Origin: Oscillospiraceae bacterium
Lineage (GTDB): Bacteria > Bacillota > Clostridia > Oscillospirales > UBA644
Length of the DNA stretch: 64,000 bases
Reading direction: 5' to 3'
Assembly (NCBI GenBank): GCA_902783255.1
Contig: CACZQB010000055.1
Span: 1-64,000 of the forward strand
The translations under genes were made by a program, and so were the position numbers. Shown here piece by piece: positions 8,337-16,874 of this stretch (the first letter of the stretch is position 1; every line of letters starts with the position of its first letter). A model generated the notes under the pieces. That model was not told the DNA's origin. It did not search any database and saw nothing but the letters and a program-made list of their open reading frames with translations.

Positions 8337-9551
8337 ATGAACTCAAACGAAGAGCTTTACGCTTTATGGATAATGACCGTGACCGAAAACAGTCCGTCGG
8401 CGGCAAGACGCGCCGCAAGAACGTTCGGAACGGCAAAAGACGTTTATGAAGGCGGCAGATCTGATTTTTGCGGTTTTCGTGAAAACACGGCAGAGCTTTT
8501 TATGAATAAGGACCTTACAGCCGCAAAAGAGCTTGCCGAAAAATGCCGTAAGCTCGGCATACGCGTAATACCGTTTTCGTCCCCGGAAATGCCGGACGAG
8601 GTAAAAAAACTCGAAAATCCTCCGTGCGTGCTTTTTGTGAAAGGAACGGGCGTATTTTCTCAGACCGACGTGCGCGTGGCGATAGTCGGATCGAGAAAAG
8701 CGACCGACCTCGGCAGAAAAATAGCTTCCCGCCTTGCATACGAGCTTTCTTCCGCAGGCGTTACGGTCATAAGCGGTATGGCGACGGGCATAGATACAGC
8801 GGCGCATAAGGGCGCGCTTTACGAGGGCAAGGAAACTTTCGCATTTTTAGGCGGCGGAGCAGACGTGATATACCCGAAAGAAAATGCGGAGCTTTACCGC
8901 CGTATCACGCAGAACGGCGCAGTAGTTTCCGAATATCTTCCGTCGTCCTCGGTGCAGGGATTTCATTTCCCCGAAAGAAACAGGCTTCTGAGCGCTTTTT
9001 CGAAAGCCGTGATAATAGTTGAATCGGACGAAAGCGGCGGTTCGATGCGAACGGCGGAACACGCAAAAAAACAGGGTGTGCCGGTGCTTGCGGTTCCCGG
9101 TCCGCTCGATTCGGCGGTAAGCCTGGGCACGAACAGACTGATAAAAGACGGATGCCCCGCCGTTACATGCGCGGATGACGTGATCGATTTTCTCAATTCG
9201 CAATACGGTATGCGGCTGAGAATAATGAAAAGACTTTCGTCTCTTGCCGAAAAAAAGGAAAAAGAGACAGAAAAAAAGCCCGAAAAGCCCGAAAAGCCCG
9301 AAAAGTCCGAAAAAGCGGAAAAACAGCAGCCAAAACCCGAAATTAAGGAAATTACGGAAAAAGATCTTTCGTCTCTTTCCGATTTTGAAAAGGCGGCATA
9401 CATGCTTGCGGAAAAAAGAGGATCGTTTTCGGTAGACGAGGTTTGCGAAGCGCTTGACGCGACTTTCGGCGAAGCGTTTTCGGCAATAACGGATCTTGAG
9501 GAAAAAGAGTTTATAATTGAGGCGGAAGCCGGCAGATACAGATTAAAATAA
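8337..9551 (+). CDS. dprA: DNA-processing protein DprA
   Basis: The 404-residue DprA loads RecA on incoming single-stranded DNA during transformation. An N-terminal helical (SAM-like) region is followed by the Rossmann DprA core with VAIVGSRKATDLG and SGMATGIDTAAHKGAL. A charged, low-complexity linker of Lys/Glu/Pro (about residues 304-340) comes next, and then a C-terminal winged-helix domain. The linker is encoded by three exact 9-base repeats (9279-9305). The order dprA-topA is conserved in Bacillota. The start has GGAG 7 bases upstream. Confidence 0.95.
   Translation: MNSNEELYALWIMTVTENSPSAARRAARTFGTAKDVYEGGRSDFCGFRENTAELFMNKDLTAAKELAEKCRKLGIRVIPFSSPEMPDEVKKLENPPCVLFVKGTGVFSQTDVRVAIVGSRKATDLGRKIASRLAYELSSAGVTVISGMATGIDTAAHKGALYEGKETFAFLGGGADVIYPKENAELYRRITQNGAVVSEYLPSSSVQGFHFPERNRLLSAFSKAVIIVESDESGGSMRTAEHAKKQGVPVLAVPGPLDSAVSLGTNRLIKDGCPAVTCADDVIDFLNSQYGMRLRIMKRLSSLAEKKEKETEKKPEKPEKPEKSEKAEKQQPKPEIKEITEKDLSSLSDFEKAAYMLAEKRGSFSVDEVCEALDATFGEAFSAITDLEEKEFIIEAEAGRYRLK
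9279..9305 (+). repeat. Three tandem copies of a 9-base unit in dprA
   Basis: CCCGAAAAG is repeated three times, followed by a one-base variant (TCCGAAAAA). It encodes Pro-Glu-Lys units in the flexible linker before the winged-helix domain. Such a repeat can change length in multiples of three codons without breaking the frame. Confidence 0.9.
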
Positions 9552-9577
9552 TAATATATAACCACAGGAGCATAGTA

Positions 9578-11731
9578 ATGGCAACAAGAAAAACAACAGC
9601 AAAAGAAACGCCCAAGGGCGCGAAAAATCTTCTGATAATCGAATCTCCGAACAAAATCAAATCAATAAAAAAGATACTCGGCTCAAAATATGAGGTTTTA
9701 TCGTCAAAGGGCCATATACGCGATCTTCCGTCCTCACGGCTCGGCGTTGATATAGAAAACGGATTTGCGCCGGAATATGTCGTTTCAAGAAAAGACGGCA
9801 AGTCCGCGGTCCTAAAAGAGCTTAAAACTGCTGCGGAATCGAGCAGAAAAATTTTTCTTGCAACCGACCCCGACCGCGAGGGCGAAGCGATCGCATGGCA
9901 TCTTGCCACACTGCTCGGGCTCGACCCTGACGACAACATACGCGTAACATTCAACGAAGTAACGAAATCCGCCGTAACGGCAGGCGTTGAAAATCCGAGA
10001 AGCATAAACATGAACCGCGTTTCGGCACAGCAGGCAAGGCGTGTTCTTGACAGAATAGTAGGTTACAAGCTCAGTCCGTTTTTGTGGAAAAAAGTAAAAA
10101 CGGGGCTTTCTGCGGGCAGAGTTCAGTCTGTGGCGACAAAGCTCATAGTTGACCGTGAAAGAGAGATAGAGGCGTTCAAGCCCGATGAATACTGGACTCT
10201 CAAAGCGCTTTTTCGCAAAGGTTCAAAAGAGTGGACAGCCAATTTTTACGGTGAAAAAAGCGGAAAGATCTCTGTAACGAACAAAGAGAGCATGGACGCT
10301 CTTCTTGCCGATCTTGAAAAAGCGGAATATCTTATTTCTTCCGTTGAAAAAAGAGAAGAAAAAACAAACCCGAAGCCGCCGTTCACAACGTCCGCATTGC
10401 AGCAGGAGGCGTCTTCCCGTCTCCGTTTCAGTCCGCAGCGCACGATGAGTCTCGCTCAGAATCTTTATGAGGGCGTTGAAGTAAAGGGCAGAGGCGCGGT
10501 AGGTCTTATCACATATATGAGAACAGACTCTCAGCGTGTTTCGGACGAGGCGGCGCTTGCAGCTGAAAAATATATAAAAGAAACTTACGGAGCCGGATAC
10601 TATCCTCCGTTCAGAAGAGTATACAAAACGAAAAACAACGCGCAGGACGCGCACGAGGCAATCCGCCCCACAGACGTAACTCTTACGCCGCAGCTGCTCA
10701 AAGAAAGCCTTACAAGCGAACAGTTCCGTCTTTACAAGCTCATATGGGAGCGTTTCGTATCGTCGCAGATGGCGTCCGCAATATATGAAGTTACCGATGT
10801 TGACGTGTGCGCGCAGGGCAAAACGACAAAAAAAGAATATATTTTCAAAGCATCCGATAAAAAACAGGTATTCGGCGGATTTACCGAGGTTTACGGATAT
10901 ACGGACGACGAAAAACTTCCGAAAAAACTTCCTCCCCTCACGGTCGGCGAAAAGGCGGAGCTTGAAAAACTCGATCCGGAGCAGAAATTCACTCAGCCGC
11001 CGTCACGCTATACCGAAGGATCGCTTGTAAAAGCGCTTGAAGAGGACGGCATAGGCAGACCGTCAACATTTGCAACGATCGTAAGCACGATAATTGACAG
11101 ACATTACGTTGAAAAGGACGGCCGCAACCTCAGACCGACGTCTTTGGGCAACGTTACAACAGACGTGCTTACCGAAAACTTCCGGAACATAGTAGACGTG
11201 GGTTTTACGGCAGGCATGGAAAGCGGGCTTGACGAAATAGAAGAAGGCAAAAAGAATTATCTCGATATAATGAACAGCTTTTACGGCGAATTTGAAGAAG
11301 AGCTGAAGGAAGCCGAAAAGAAGCTTGACGGCGTAAAGGTTACCGTTCCCGACGAGGAAAGCGACGTTGTGTGCGAAAAATGCGGCGCGAAAATGGTCTA
11401 TAAAGTCAGCCGCTTCGGCAGATTTCTGGCATGTCCCAACTATCCGACGTGCAAAAACACAAAATCGATAGTCGTTGAGGCGGAAGGCACATGTCCCGAA
11501 TGCGGAGGCAAAATACTTGTCCGCCGTTCAAAAACGGGAAAAACCTATTACGCCTGCGAAAGAACGGGCGAATGCGGATTTATGACGTGGGATCTGCCCA
11601 CAAAAGAAAGATGTCCGAAATGCGGATCGACGCTTTTCAGAAAATTCAACCGTCTTTACTGTCAGAAAGCATCCTGCGGCTACGAAACGAAGGTCGAAAG
11701 AAAGCAGGAAAAGAGCGGAGACGACAAATAA
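9578..11731 (+). CDS. topA: DNA topoisomerase I
   Basis: The 717-residue type IA topoisomerase relaxes negative supercoils. The TOPRIM domain begins at residue 19 (LLIIESPNK) and contains the metal-binding DPDREGEA at 97-104. The active-site tyrosine is Tyr313 in LITYMRTDS; GIGRPSTFATI follows at 491-501. Three C-terminal four-cysteine zinc fingers cover about 599-625, 639-666 and 679-700. All expected parts are present. The stop codon shares one base with the start of the next gene (TAATG). Confidence 0.98.
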   Translation: MATRKTTAKETPKGAKNLLIIESPNKIKSIKKILGSKYEVLSSKGHIRDLPSSRLGVDIENGFAPEYVVSRKDGKSAVLKELKTAAESSRKIFLATDPDREGEAIAWHLATLLGLDPDDNIRVTFNEVTKSAVTAGVENPRSINMNRVSAQQARRVLDRIVGYKLSPFLWKKVKTGLSAGRVQSVATKLIVDREREIEAFKPDEYWTLKALFRKGSKEWTANFYGEKSGKISVTNKESMDALLADLEKAEYLISSVEKREEKTNPKPPFTTSALQQEASSRLRFSPQRTMSLAQNLYEGVEVKGRGAVGLITYMRTDSQRVSDEAALAAEKYIKETYGAGYYPPFRRVYKTKNNAQDAHEAIRPTDVTLTPQLLKESLTSEQFRLYKLIWERFVSSQMASAIYEVTDVDVCAQGKTTKKEYIFKASDKKQVFGGFTEVYGYTDDEKLPKKLPPLTVGEKAELEKLDPEQKFTQPPSRYTEGSLVKALEEDGIGRPSTFATIVSTIIDRHYVEKDGRNLRPTSLGNVTTDVLTENFRNIVDVGFTAGMESGLDEIEEGKKNYLDIMNSFYGEFEEELKEAEKKLDGVKVTVPDEESDVVCEKCGAKMVYKVSRFGRFLACPNYPTCKNTKSIVVEAEGTCPECGGKILVRRSKTGKTYYACERTGECGFMTWDLPTKERCPKCGSTLFRKFNRLYCQKASCGYETKVERKQEKSGDDK

Positions 11732-12459
11732 TGAATAAAACGGTTTTCATAACCGGCGGCGCAAAGGGCATAGGCGCGGCGTGCGCGGAGGAATTTGCAA
11801 AAAAAGGGTATAATGTTGCGGTCAATTACAGATCGAGCCGCGAAAAAGCCGAAGCGCTCGAAAAAAAACTGAAAGAAAAAGGAACGGATGTAACCCTTTT
11901 TTGCGGTGACTGCTCAGACGAAAAAAGAGTCTCGGAAATGATTGCCGCGACCGAAAAGAAATACGGAAAAATAGACGTTCTTGTAAACAACGCGGGAGTA
12001 AGCCTTATAAAGCTTTTTACCGAAACTACCGAAAGCGAGTGGGACTTTGTATTTTCAAACAACCTCAAAAGCGCGTTTTTATGCTCGAAAGCGGTATGCC
12101 GCGGCATGATAAACGCCGGCGGCGGCACGATAGTGAATATTTCGTCGATGTGGGGCGTTTGCGGAGCGTCGTGCGAGGTGGCGTATTCGGCGTCAAAAGC
12201 AGGAATGATAGGGTTGACGAAGGCGCTCGCAAAAGAGCTTTCTCTTTCGAATATCAGGGTAAACTGCGTATGTCCCGGCGTTACCGACACCGATATGAAC
12301 GCATCGCTTGACGAAGAAACGGTAAAGGAGCTTATCGGTCAGATACCTCTTTCGCGGTTCGCCGCTCCGGAAGATATCGCAAAAGCAGTGCTGTTTTTTG
12401 CCGAAACCGAATATATTACGGGGCAGATACTTACCGTTGACGGCGGCATGACGGTTTAA
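11731..12459 (+). CDS. SDR-family reductase, probable EF-P 5-aminopentanone reductase (YmfI-like)
   Basis: The 242-residue short-chain dehydrogenase/reductase has the Rossmann motif TGGAKGIG near residues 8-15, the NNAG motif, the catalytic Ser in NISSMWG and the YSASK Tyr/Lys pair. It ends in [11 protein letters not shown]. By family it could be 3-oxoacyl-ACP reductase (FabG). However, the signature [12 protein letters not shown], the [19 protein letters not shown] region and the neighbourhood look more like YmfI. That enzyme reduces the 5-aminopentanone on elongation factor P in Bacillus. The ATG at 11731 overlaps the topA stop; a longer frame starting inside topA is not credible. Neither efp nor other fab genes are nearby, so the choice between the two roles stays open. 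Confidence 0.7.
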   Translation: MNKTVFITGGAKGIGAACAEEFAKKGYNVAVNYRSSREKAEALEKKLKEKGTDVTLFCGDCSDEKRVSEMIAATEKKYGKIDVLVNNAGVSLIKLFTETTESEWDFVFSNNLKSAFLCSKAVCRGMINAGGGTIVNISSMWGVCGASCEVAYSASKAGMIGLTKALAKELSLSNIRVNCVCPGVTDTDMNASLDEETVKELIGQIPLSRFAAPEDIAKAVLFFAETEYITGQILTVDGGMTV

Positions 12460-12470
12460 AGGAGAAAAAC

Positions 12471-13778
12471 TTGGAAAAAAACACAGTATACGTTGTCGGC
12501 GCCGGTCTTGCGGGTTGTGAGGCGGCGTGGCAGGCGGCAAAAAGCGGCGCGAAAGTCCGTCTGATCGAAATGAAGCCGAAAAAGCGCATTCCGGCACACA
12601 GTTCGGATCTTTTTTGCGAGCTTTGCTGCTCAAACTCTTTCCGCGCGGAAGGTTTGTCAAACGCGATAGGTCTGCTCAAGGAAGAGCTTCGGCTCATGGG
12701 CTCTCTTATTATGATGTGCGCCGATAAAACGCGCGTTCCCGCGGGCGGCGCTCTTGCGGTGGACAGAGAAGAATTTCCGAAGGCGGTAACGGAACATATA
12801 AAAAACGAACCTGATATAGAAATCATCGAAAAAGAAGTCGATTCTCTCGATTTTGACGCTCCCGCGGTAATCGCTACCGGTCCGCTCACTTCAGAACCGC
12901 TCGCAATAAAAATATCTGAATTTTTCGGCGCAGAAGGACTTCATTTTTTCGACGCCGCGGCGCCTATAGTAACGGCTGAAAGCGTTGATATGTCCAAGGC
13001 ATATTTCGCGTCGCGCTACGGCAAGGGAACGCCCGATTATATAAACTGTCCGATGACGAAAGAGGAATACGAAGCGTTTTACGAGGCGCTCGTAACGGCA
13101 CAGACCGCTGAGATACGCGATTTTGAAAACAACGTATTCGAAGGCTGCATGCCGGTTGAAACAATGGCGCTCAGGGGCAAAGACACGCTTCTTTTCGGTC
13201 CGCTCAAGCCTGTGGGACTTCCCGATCCCAAAACGGGCAAAACGCCGTATGCGGTCGTTCAGCTGAGAAAAGACAACGCCGCGTCTTCGATGTATAATCT
13301 TGTGGGATTTCAGACGCATCTCAAATTCCCGGAACAGAGAAGAGTTTTTTCGATGATACCGGGGCTTGAAAACGCGGAGTTCGTCCGATACGGCGTTATG
13401 CACAGAAACACATATATCTCCTCGCCTTCCAATCTTACAGCCGCATATGAGGCGGTAAAAAGAAAAGGACTGTTTTTTGCGGGACAGATGACCGGCGTTG
13501 AAGGGTATATAGAAAGCTGTTCTTCGGGTTTTGTTGCAGGTATAAACGCAGCACGAGAAACGCCGTATATTTTCGATGAAAAAACAGCGATCGGAGCGCT
13601 TGCGCATTATATAAGCAACGAGGCGGTAACGGATTTTCAGCCTATGAACATTAATTTCGGCATTTTTCCGCCTCTGGAATGGTCGGGCAGAAAACCGAAA
13701 AAGGCTGACAGAAAAGAAATGTATTCCGCAAGAGCGATCGAAATAATCAAAAACACGGAATTTTATCGGGGGGAATAA
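12471..13778 (+). CDS. trmFO: Methylenetetrahydrofolate-tRNA-(uracil-54-C5)-methyltransferase TrmFO
   Basis: The 435-residue FAD- and folate-dependent enzyme makes ribothymidine 54 in tRNA. The N-terminal FAD site is [18 protein letters not shown]. The family-specific segment CCSNSFR near residue 51 contains the reactive cysteine region, and the segment [16 protein letters not shown] lies towards the C-terminus. Length matches. The start is a TTG with AAGGAG 7 bases upstream, overlapping the end of the reductase gene's ribosome-site context. Order topA-(SDR)-trmFO is a variant of the usual topA-trmFO pair of Bacillota. Confidence 0.96.
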   Translation: MEKNTVYVVGAGLAGCEAAWQAAKSGAKVRLIEMKPKKRIPAHSSDLFCELCCSNSFRAEGLSNAIGLLKEELRLMGSLIMMCADKTRVPAGGALAVDREEFPKAVTEHIKNEPDIEIIEKEVDSLDFDAPAVIATGPLTSEPLAIKISEFFGAEGLHFFDAAAPIVTAESVDMSKAYFASRYGKGTPDYINCPMTKEEYEAFYEALVTAQTAEIRDFENNVFEGCMPVETMALRGKDTLLFGPLKPVGLPDPKTGKTPYAVVQLRKDNAASSMYNLVGFQTHLKFPEQRRVFSMIPGLENAEFVRYGVMHRNTYISSPSNLTAAYEAVKRKGLFFAGQMTGVEGYIESCSSGFVAGINAARETPYIFDEKTAIGALAHYISNEAVTDFQPMNINFGIFPPLEWSGRKPKKADRKEMYSARAIEIIKNTEFYRGE

Positions 13779-13782
13779 TAAA

Positions 13783-14793
13783 ATGGTAATAATAGTTGAC
13801 GCAATGGGAGCCGATAATTCGCCCGAGGCAATGGTGACCGCCTCTGCGCGCGCGGTAAAGGAATTAGGCGCAAACATCAAAATCGTCGGCATAGAAGACG
13901 AAATAAAAAGGGTCATCTCGGAAAAAAATCTCTCTTCGGATGGAATTGAGATCGTATCCGCGCCCGACGTTATAACGATGCACGACGAGCCGATATCCGT
14001 AAGAAAAAAAACGGAGTCATCGCTTTCAAAAGCGCTTTACATGCTTAAAAACGGCGAGGGAGACGCTCTTGTTTCCGCCGGAAATTCAGGCGCTCTTCTT
14101 GTGGGGGCAACGCTTATCGTTCGCTGCGTGAAAGGCGTTCGCCGCGCTGCAATGGCACCCGTAATGCCGGTAAAAGGCGGCGTTATGATGATAGTGGACT
14201 CCGGCGCAAATCTTGACTGCAAGCCCGAAATGCTGGAGCAGTTTGCCGTTATGGGCTCGGTGTATATGAAAAACATACACGGCATCGCATCTCCCCGCGT
14301 AGGTCTGGCAAACAACGGCGCGGAGGAAACAAAAGGCACGGAGCTTTATGTTGAAACGCATAAGATCCTTAAAAACAACGGCAAAATCAATTTCGTGGGC
14401 AACGTTGAGGGCAGGGGACTGCCTCTCGGCGAGTGTGACGTTGCGGTAACAGACGGCTTTACGGGCAATATGATACTCAAAACGTATGAAGGCGCCGGCA
14501 AAATGTTTGCGGAAGAAATCAAAAATATGTTCAAAAAGAATATCATCACAAAAATCGGCGCGCTTTTCGTTATGGGCGGCATAAAGGATCTCAGAAAACG
14601 CATGGATTACAAGGAAGTGGGCGGAGCAATGCTTCTGGGAATATCAAAACCCGTAATAAAAGCTCACGGCTCTTCTGACGAAAAGGCGTTTTTCTGTGCG
14701 ATACGGCAGGCGGTGAACCTTGTGAGGGCAAACGTTATTCCGCAGATAGAAGAGGCGATGAAAAAAGATACGGAAGAGGAAACCAATGTTTAA
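13783..14793 (+). CDS. plsX: Phosphate acyltransferase PlsX
   Basis: The 336-residue PlsX converts acyl-ACP and phosphate to acyl-phosphate for the PlsY branch of phospholipid synthesis and associates with the membrane. The N-terminus reads VDAMGADNSPEAMV (usual DAMGGDxxP), and the SAGNSGALLVGAT and MIVDSGANLDCKPEML segments are present. Its partner should be acyl-ACP. It overlaps the next gene, an acyl-carrier-like protein, by 8 bases. That gene lacks the attachment serine, so the real acyl donor must come from elsewhere. Confidence 0.96.
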   Translation: MVIIVDAMGADNSPEAMVTASARAVKELGANIKIVGIEDEIKRVISEKNLSSDGIEIVSAPDVITMHDEPISVRKKTESSLSKALYMLKNGEGDALVSAGNSGALLVGATLIVRCVKGVRRAAMAPVMPVKGGVMMIVDSGANLDCKPEMLEQFAVMGSVYMKNIHGIASPRVGLANNGAEETKGTELYVETHKILKNNGKINFVGNVEGRGLPLGECDVAVTDGFTGNMILKTYEGAGKMFAEEIKNMFKKNIITKIGALFVMGGIKDLRKRMDYKEVGGAMLLGISKPVIKAHGSSDEKAFFCAIRQAVNLVRANVIPQIEEAMKKDTEEETNV

Positions 14794-15016
14794 CATAGGC
14801 GTTTTTTCAAGGCTGAAACCGTTTCTTGCCGAAATTTTCGACGTTGACGAAAGTGAAATAAAGCCCGATACCGATCTTTTTGCCGATCTTTTCGCCGATG
14901 AATACGACATGCTTGAAATTGCGATGATAATCGAAGAAGAGTTTGACAAAAAAATAACGCTTCCGAAAAAAGGGCCCTATACCGTTGAAAAACTTATTGC
15001 CGCCGCTGAAAAATAA
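14786..15016 (+). CDS. Acyl-carrier-protein-like, phosphopantetheine serine absent
   Basis: The 76-residue acidic protein has the size and helical pattern of ACP and occupies the classic acpP slot between plsX and rnc. Aligned by eye, the usual DLGADSLDTVEL becomes DLFADEYDMLEI at residues 34-45. The Asp-Ser-Leu attachment site is Asp38-Glu39-Tyr40, so the serine that carries 4'-phosphopantetheine is replaced by glutamate. Flanking residues and the EEEF stretch of helix 3 are conserved, so the frame is right and the gene looks intact. It starts inside the end of plsX (8-base overlap). It may be a structural partner or decoy of PlsX rather than a carrier; whether a normal acpP exists elsewhere is unknown. 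Confidence 0.8.
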   Translation: MFNIGVFSRLKPFLAEIFDVDESEIKPDTDLFADLFADEYDMLEIAMIIEEEFDKKITLPKKGPYTVEKLIAAAEK

Positions 15017-15032
15017 AGGAAGGAAGAACATA

Positions 15033-15734
15033 ATGAGCGCTTCTTTTTATACGGGAGCGGAAGAAAAGATCTCGCTTCTCGAAAAAAAAATAAATTATTC
15101 TTTCACAAATAAAAAACTTGCCGCAGATGCAGTCACGCATTCGTCTTTTTACAACGAACACAAACATGAGACCGAATCGAACGAACGCCTTGAGTTTTTG
15201 GGCGATTCAGTGCTTTCGCTCATCACCTGCGAATACCTTTTTTCGCATATCCACGAAAACGAAGGCGTATTGACAAAGCTTAAAGCCGCACTTGTGTGCG
15301 AAGACTCTCTTTACGCTTTTGCAAAAGAAAAAGGCCTCGGCGAATGTCTGCTTTTCGGCAAAGGCGAAAAAGCCGCAGGCACCGAAAGAAAATCAACGCT
15401 TGCCGACGCGGTGGAGGCAATGCTCGGCGCAGTTTATCTTGACGCCGGTATAGAAGAGGTAAAAAAGATAATTTTACCGTATCTTATCTCGTGCATTGGC
15501 GAGTCGGAAGTGCTGCATGACTACAAAACGATGCTTCAGGAGATCGTTCAGAAAAACAAAGGAGAGCTTTTATCTTATGAGATAATCGACGAATCCGGAC
15601 CCGCGCACGACAAAATGTTTGTCTGCCAGGTGAAGATCAATTCAAACGTAATCGCAAAGGGCGAAGGACACTCAAAAAAGACAGCGGAACAGGCAGCCGC
15701 CAAATCCGCCCTTGCACTGATGGGGATAAAATAG
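15033..15734 (+). CDS. rnc: Ribonuclease III
   Basis: The 233-residue double-stranded RNA endonuclease takes part in rRNA and mRNA processing. The catalytic signature ERLEFLGDSV is at residues 51-60. A second acidic helix (TLADAVEAMLGAVYLD) lies near 117-132 and a dsRNA-binding domain near 160-230 ends in KKTAEQAAAKSAL. I chose the ATG at 15033 because AAGGAAGG lies 6-13 bases upstream; an in-frame ATG 16 codons earlier overlaps the previous gene and has no ribosome site. Confidence 0.97.
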   Translation: MSASFYTGAEEKISLLEKKINYSFTNKKLAADAVTHSSFYNEHKHETESNERLEFLGDSVLSLITCEYLFSHIHENEGVLTKLKAALVCEDSLYAFAKEKGLGECLLFGKGEKAAGTERKSTLADAVEAMLGAVYLDAGIEEVKKIILPYLISCIGESEVLHDYKTMLQEIVQKNKGELLSYEIIDESGPAHDKMFVCQVKINSNVIAKGEGHSKKTAEQAAAKSALALMGIK

Positions 15735-15749
15735 AAAGGAGAGAGAAAA

Positions 15750-16874
15750 ATGGCGAAAAACGACAATCTCGGCGAAGCTAAAAAGGCAAAGAACGACGAA
15801 TTTTATACTCAATACGGCGATATAGAGGCGGAAATGAACGCTTATGTTGAATATAATCCCGACGTTTTCAGAAACAAAACAATTCTTTTGCCATGCGATG
15901 ACCCCGAATGGTCTAATTTCACAAAATACTTTTCTTCAAACTTTTCACGGTTCGGTCTGAAAAAGCTTATCTCAACATCTTACGCAAAAGGCGCGGCAAA
16001 CAATGAAATTACACTTTTTGAAATGGAATCACCGCTTTTTGATGAAGAAAAGCACGAAAGCCGCGGCAAGCTTTTCACTCTCACAAGAGATAAAGACGGT
16101 TCGGGCAATATTGATACGGATGATATAGAGTTTTCGGGTTATCTTGAAGGCGACGGCGATTTCCGCTCCGAAGAGGTAAAAAAACTGCGTGACGAAGCGG
16201 ATATCATAATTACCAATCCTCCGTTTTCTCTCTTCCGTGAATTTCTTGCATGGATTATGGAAGGGGAAAAGAAATTTGTTATTTTGGGAAACATGAATGC
16301 TATTACATATAAAGAGGTTTTTCCCTATTTGAAAGAAAACACATCATGGCTTGGGTATAAATCTCTTAATATTGATATGTATTTTAGCGTTACTGATGAA
16401 TATAAAAAATGGCTTGTGCAAAACAAAAAAGAGGGATCTGCTTACAAAATCATTGGCGATGTAGTCATGGGACGCTTGGCGTCCGCATGCTGGTTTACAA
16501 ACATTGAACATGGAAAACGCCACGAATGGTTACAACTTGACACAATGGCGCATAACCTGAAATACAACAAGCAGTTAAAAAAGAAACTTGAAGAATACGG
16601 CTGTGAAACATACCCGAAATACGATAATTACGATGCGATAGAAGTGCCGTTTACGGAATGTATTCCGTCAGATTACGACGGCGTAATGGGAGTTCCGATA
16701 ACGTTTTTGGATAAGTATAATCCGGAGCAGTTTGAAGTATTAGGAGCGACAGAAAGTGAAGGAAAAGGTTTTTCCAATGGCTTGTGGAACGGTGATATTT
16801 CACAGGCAATAGTGAATGAAAAAAGGGTTTATAAAAGGCTTTTTATCCGCAAGAAAGGAGAAAACGCTCAATGA
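15750..16874 (+). CDS. EcoRI-type adenine-specific DNA methyltransferase
   Basis: The 374-residue protein resembles the EcoRI methylase family (N6-adenine). Residues 156-159 are the catalytic NPPF (motif IV), followed by SLFREFLAWIM. The N-terminus has KAKNDEFYTQYGDIE, and the family's LPCDDPEWSNF segment sits at 47-57. The SAM-binding order is permuted in this family, which fits the late NPPF. The central part (about 16.2-16.8 kb) uses more A/T-ending codons than the flanking genes, consistent with acquisition. A good AAAGGAG site precedes the ATG. Its stop overlaps the start of a DUF262-HNH gene (ATGA). Likely role: modification partner of that nuclease. Confidence 0.88.
   Translation: MAKNDNLGEAKKAKNDEFYTQYGDIEAEMNAYVEYNPDVFRNKTILLPCDDPEWSNFTKYFSSNFSRFGLKKLISTSYAKGAANNEITLFEMESPLFDEEKHESRGKLFTLTRDKDGSGNIDTDDIEFSGYLEGDGDFRSEEVKKLRDEADIIITNPPFSLFREFLAWIMEGEKKFVILGNMNAITYKEVFPYLKENTSWLGYKSLNIDMYFSVTDEYKKWLVQNKKEGSAYKIIGDVVMGRLASACWFTNIEHGKRHEWLQLDTMAHNLKYNKQLKKKLEEYGCETYPKYDNYDAIEVPFTECIPSDYDGVMGVPITFLDKYNPEQFEVLGATESEGKGFSNGLWNGDISQAIVNEKRVYKRLFIRKKGENAQ

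Noticed and set aside
12891..13916. Long minus-strand frame opposite trmFO
   Set aside because: Tyr/Cys/Arg-rich shadow of a well-recognised gene.
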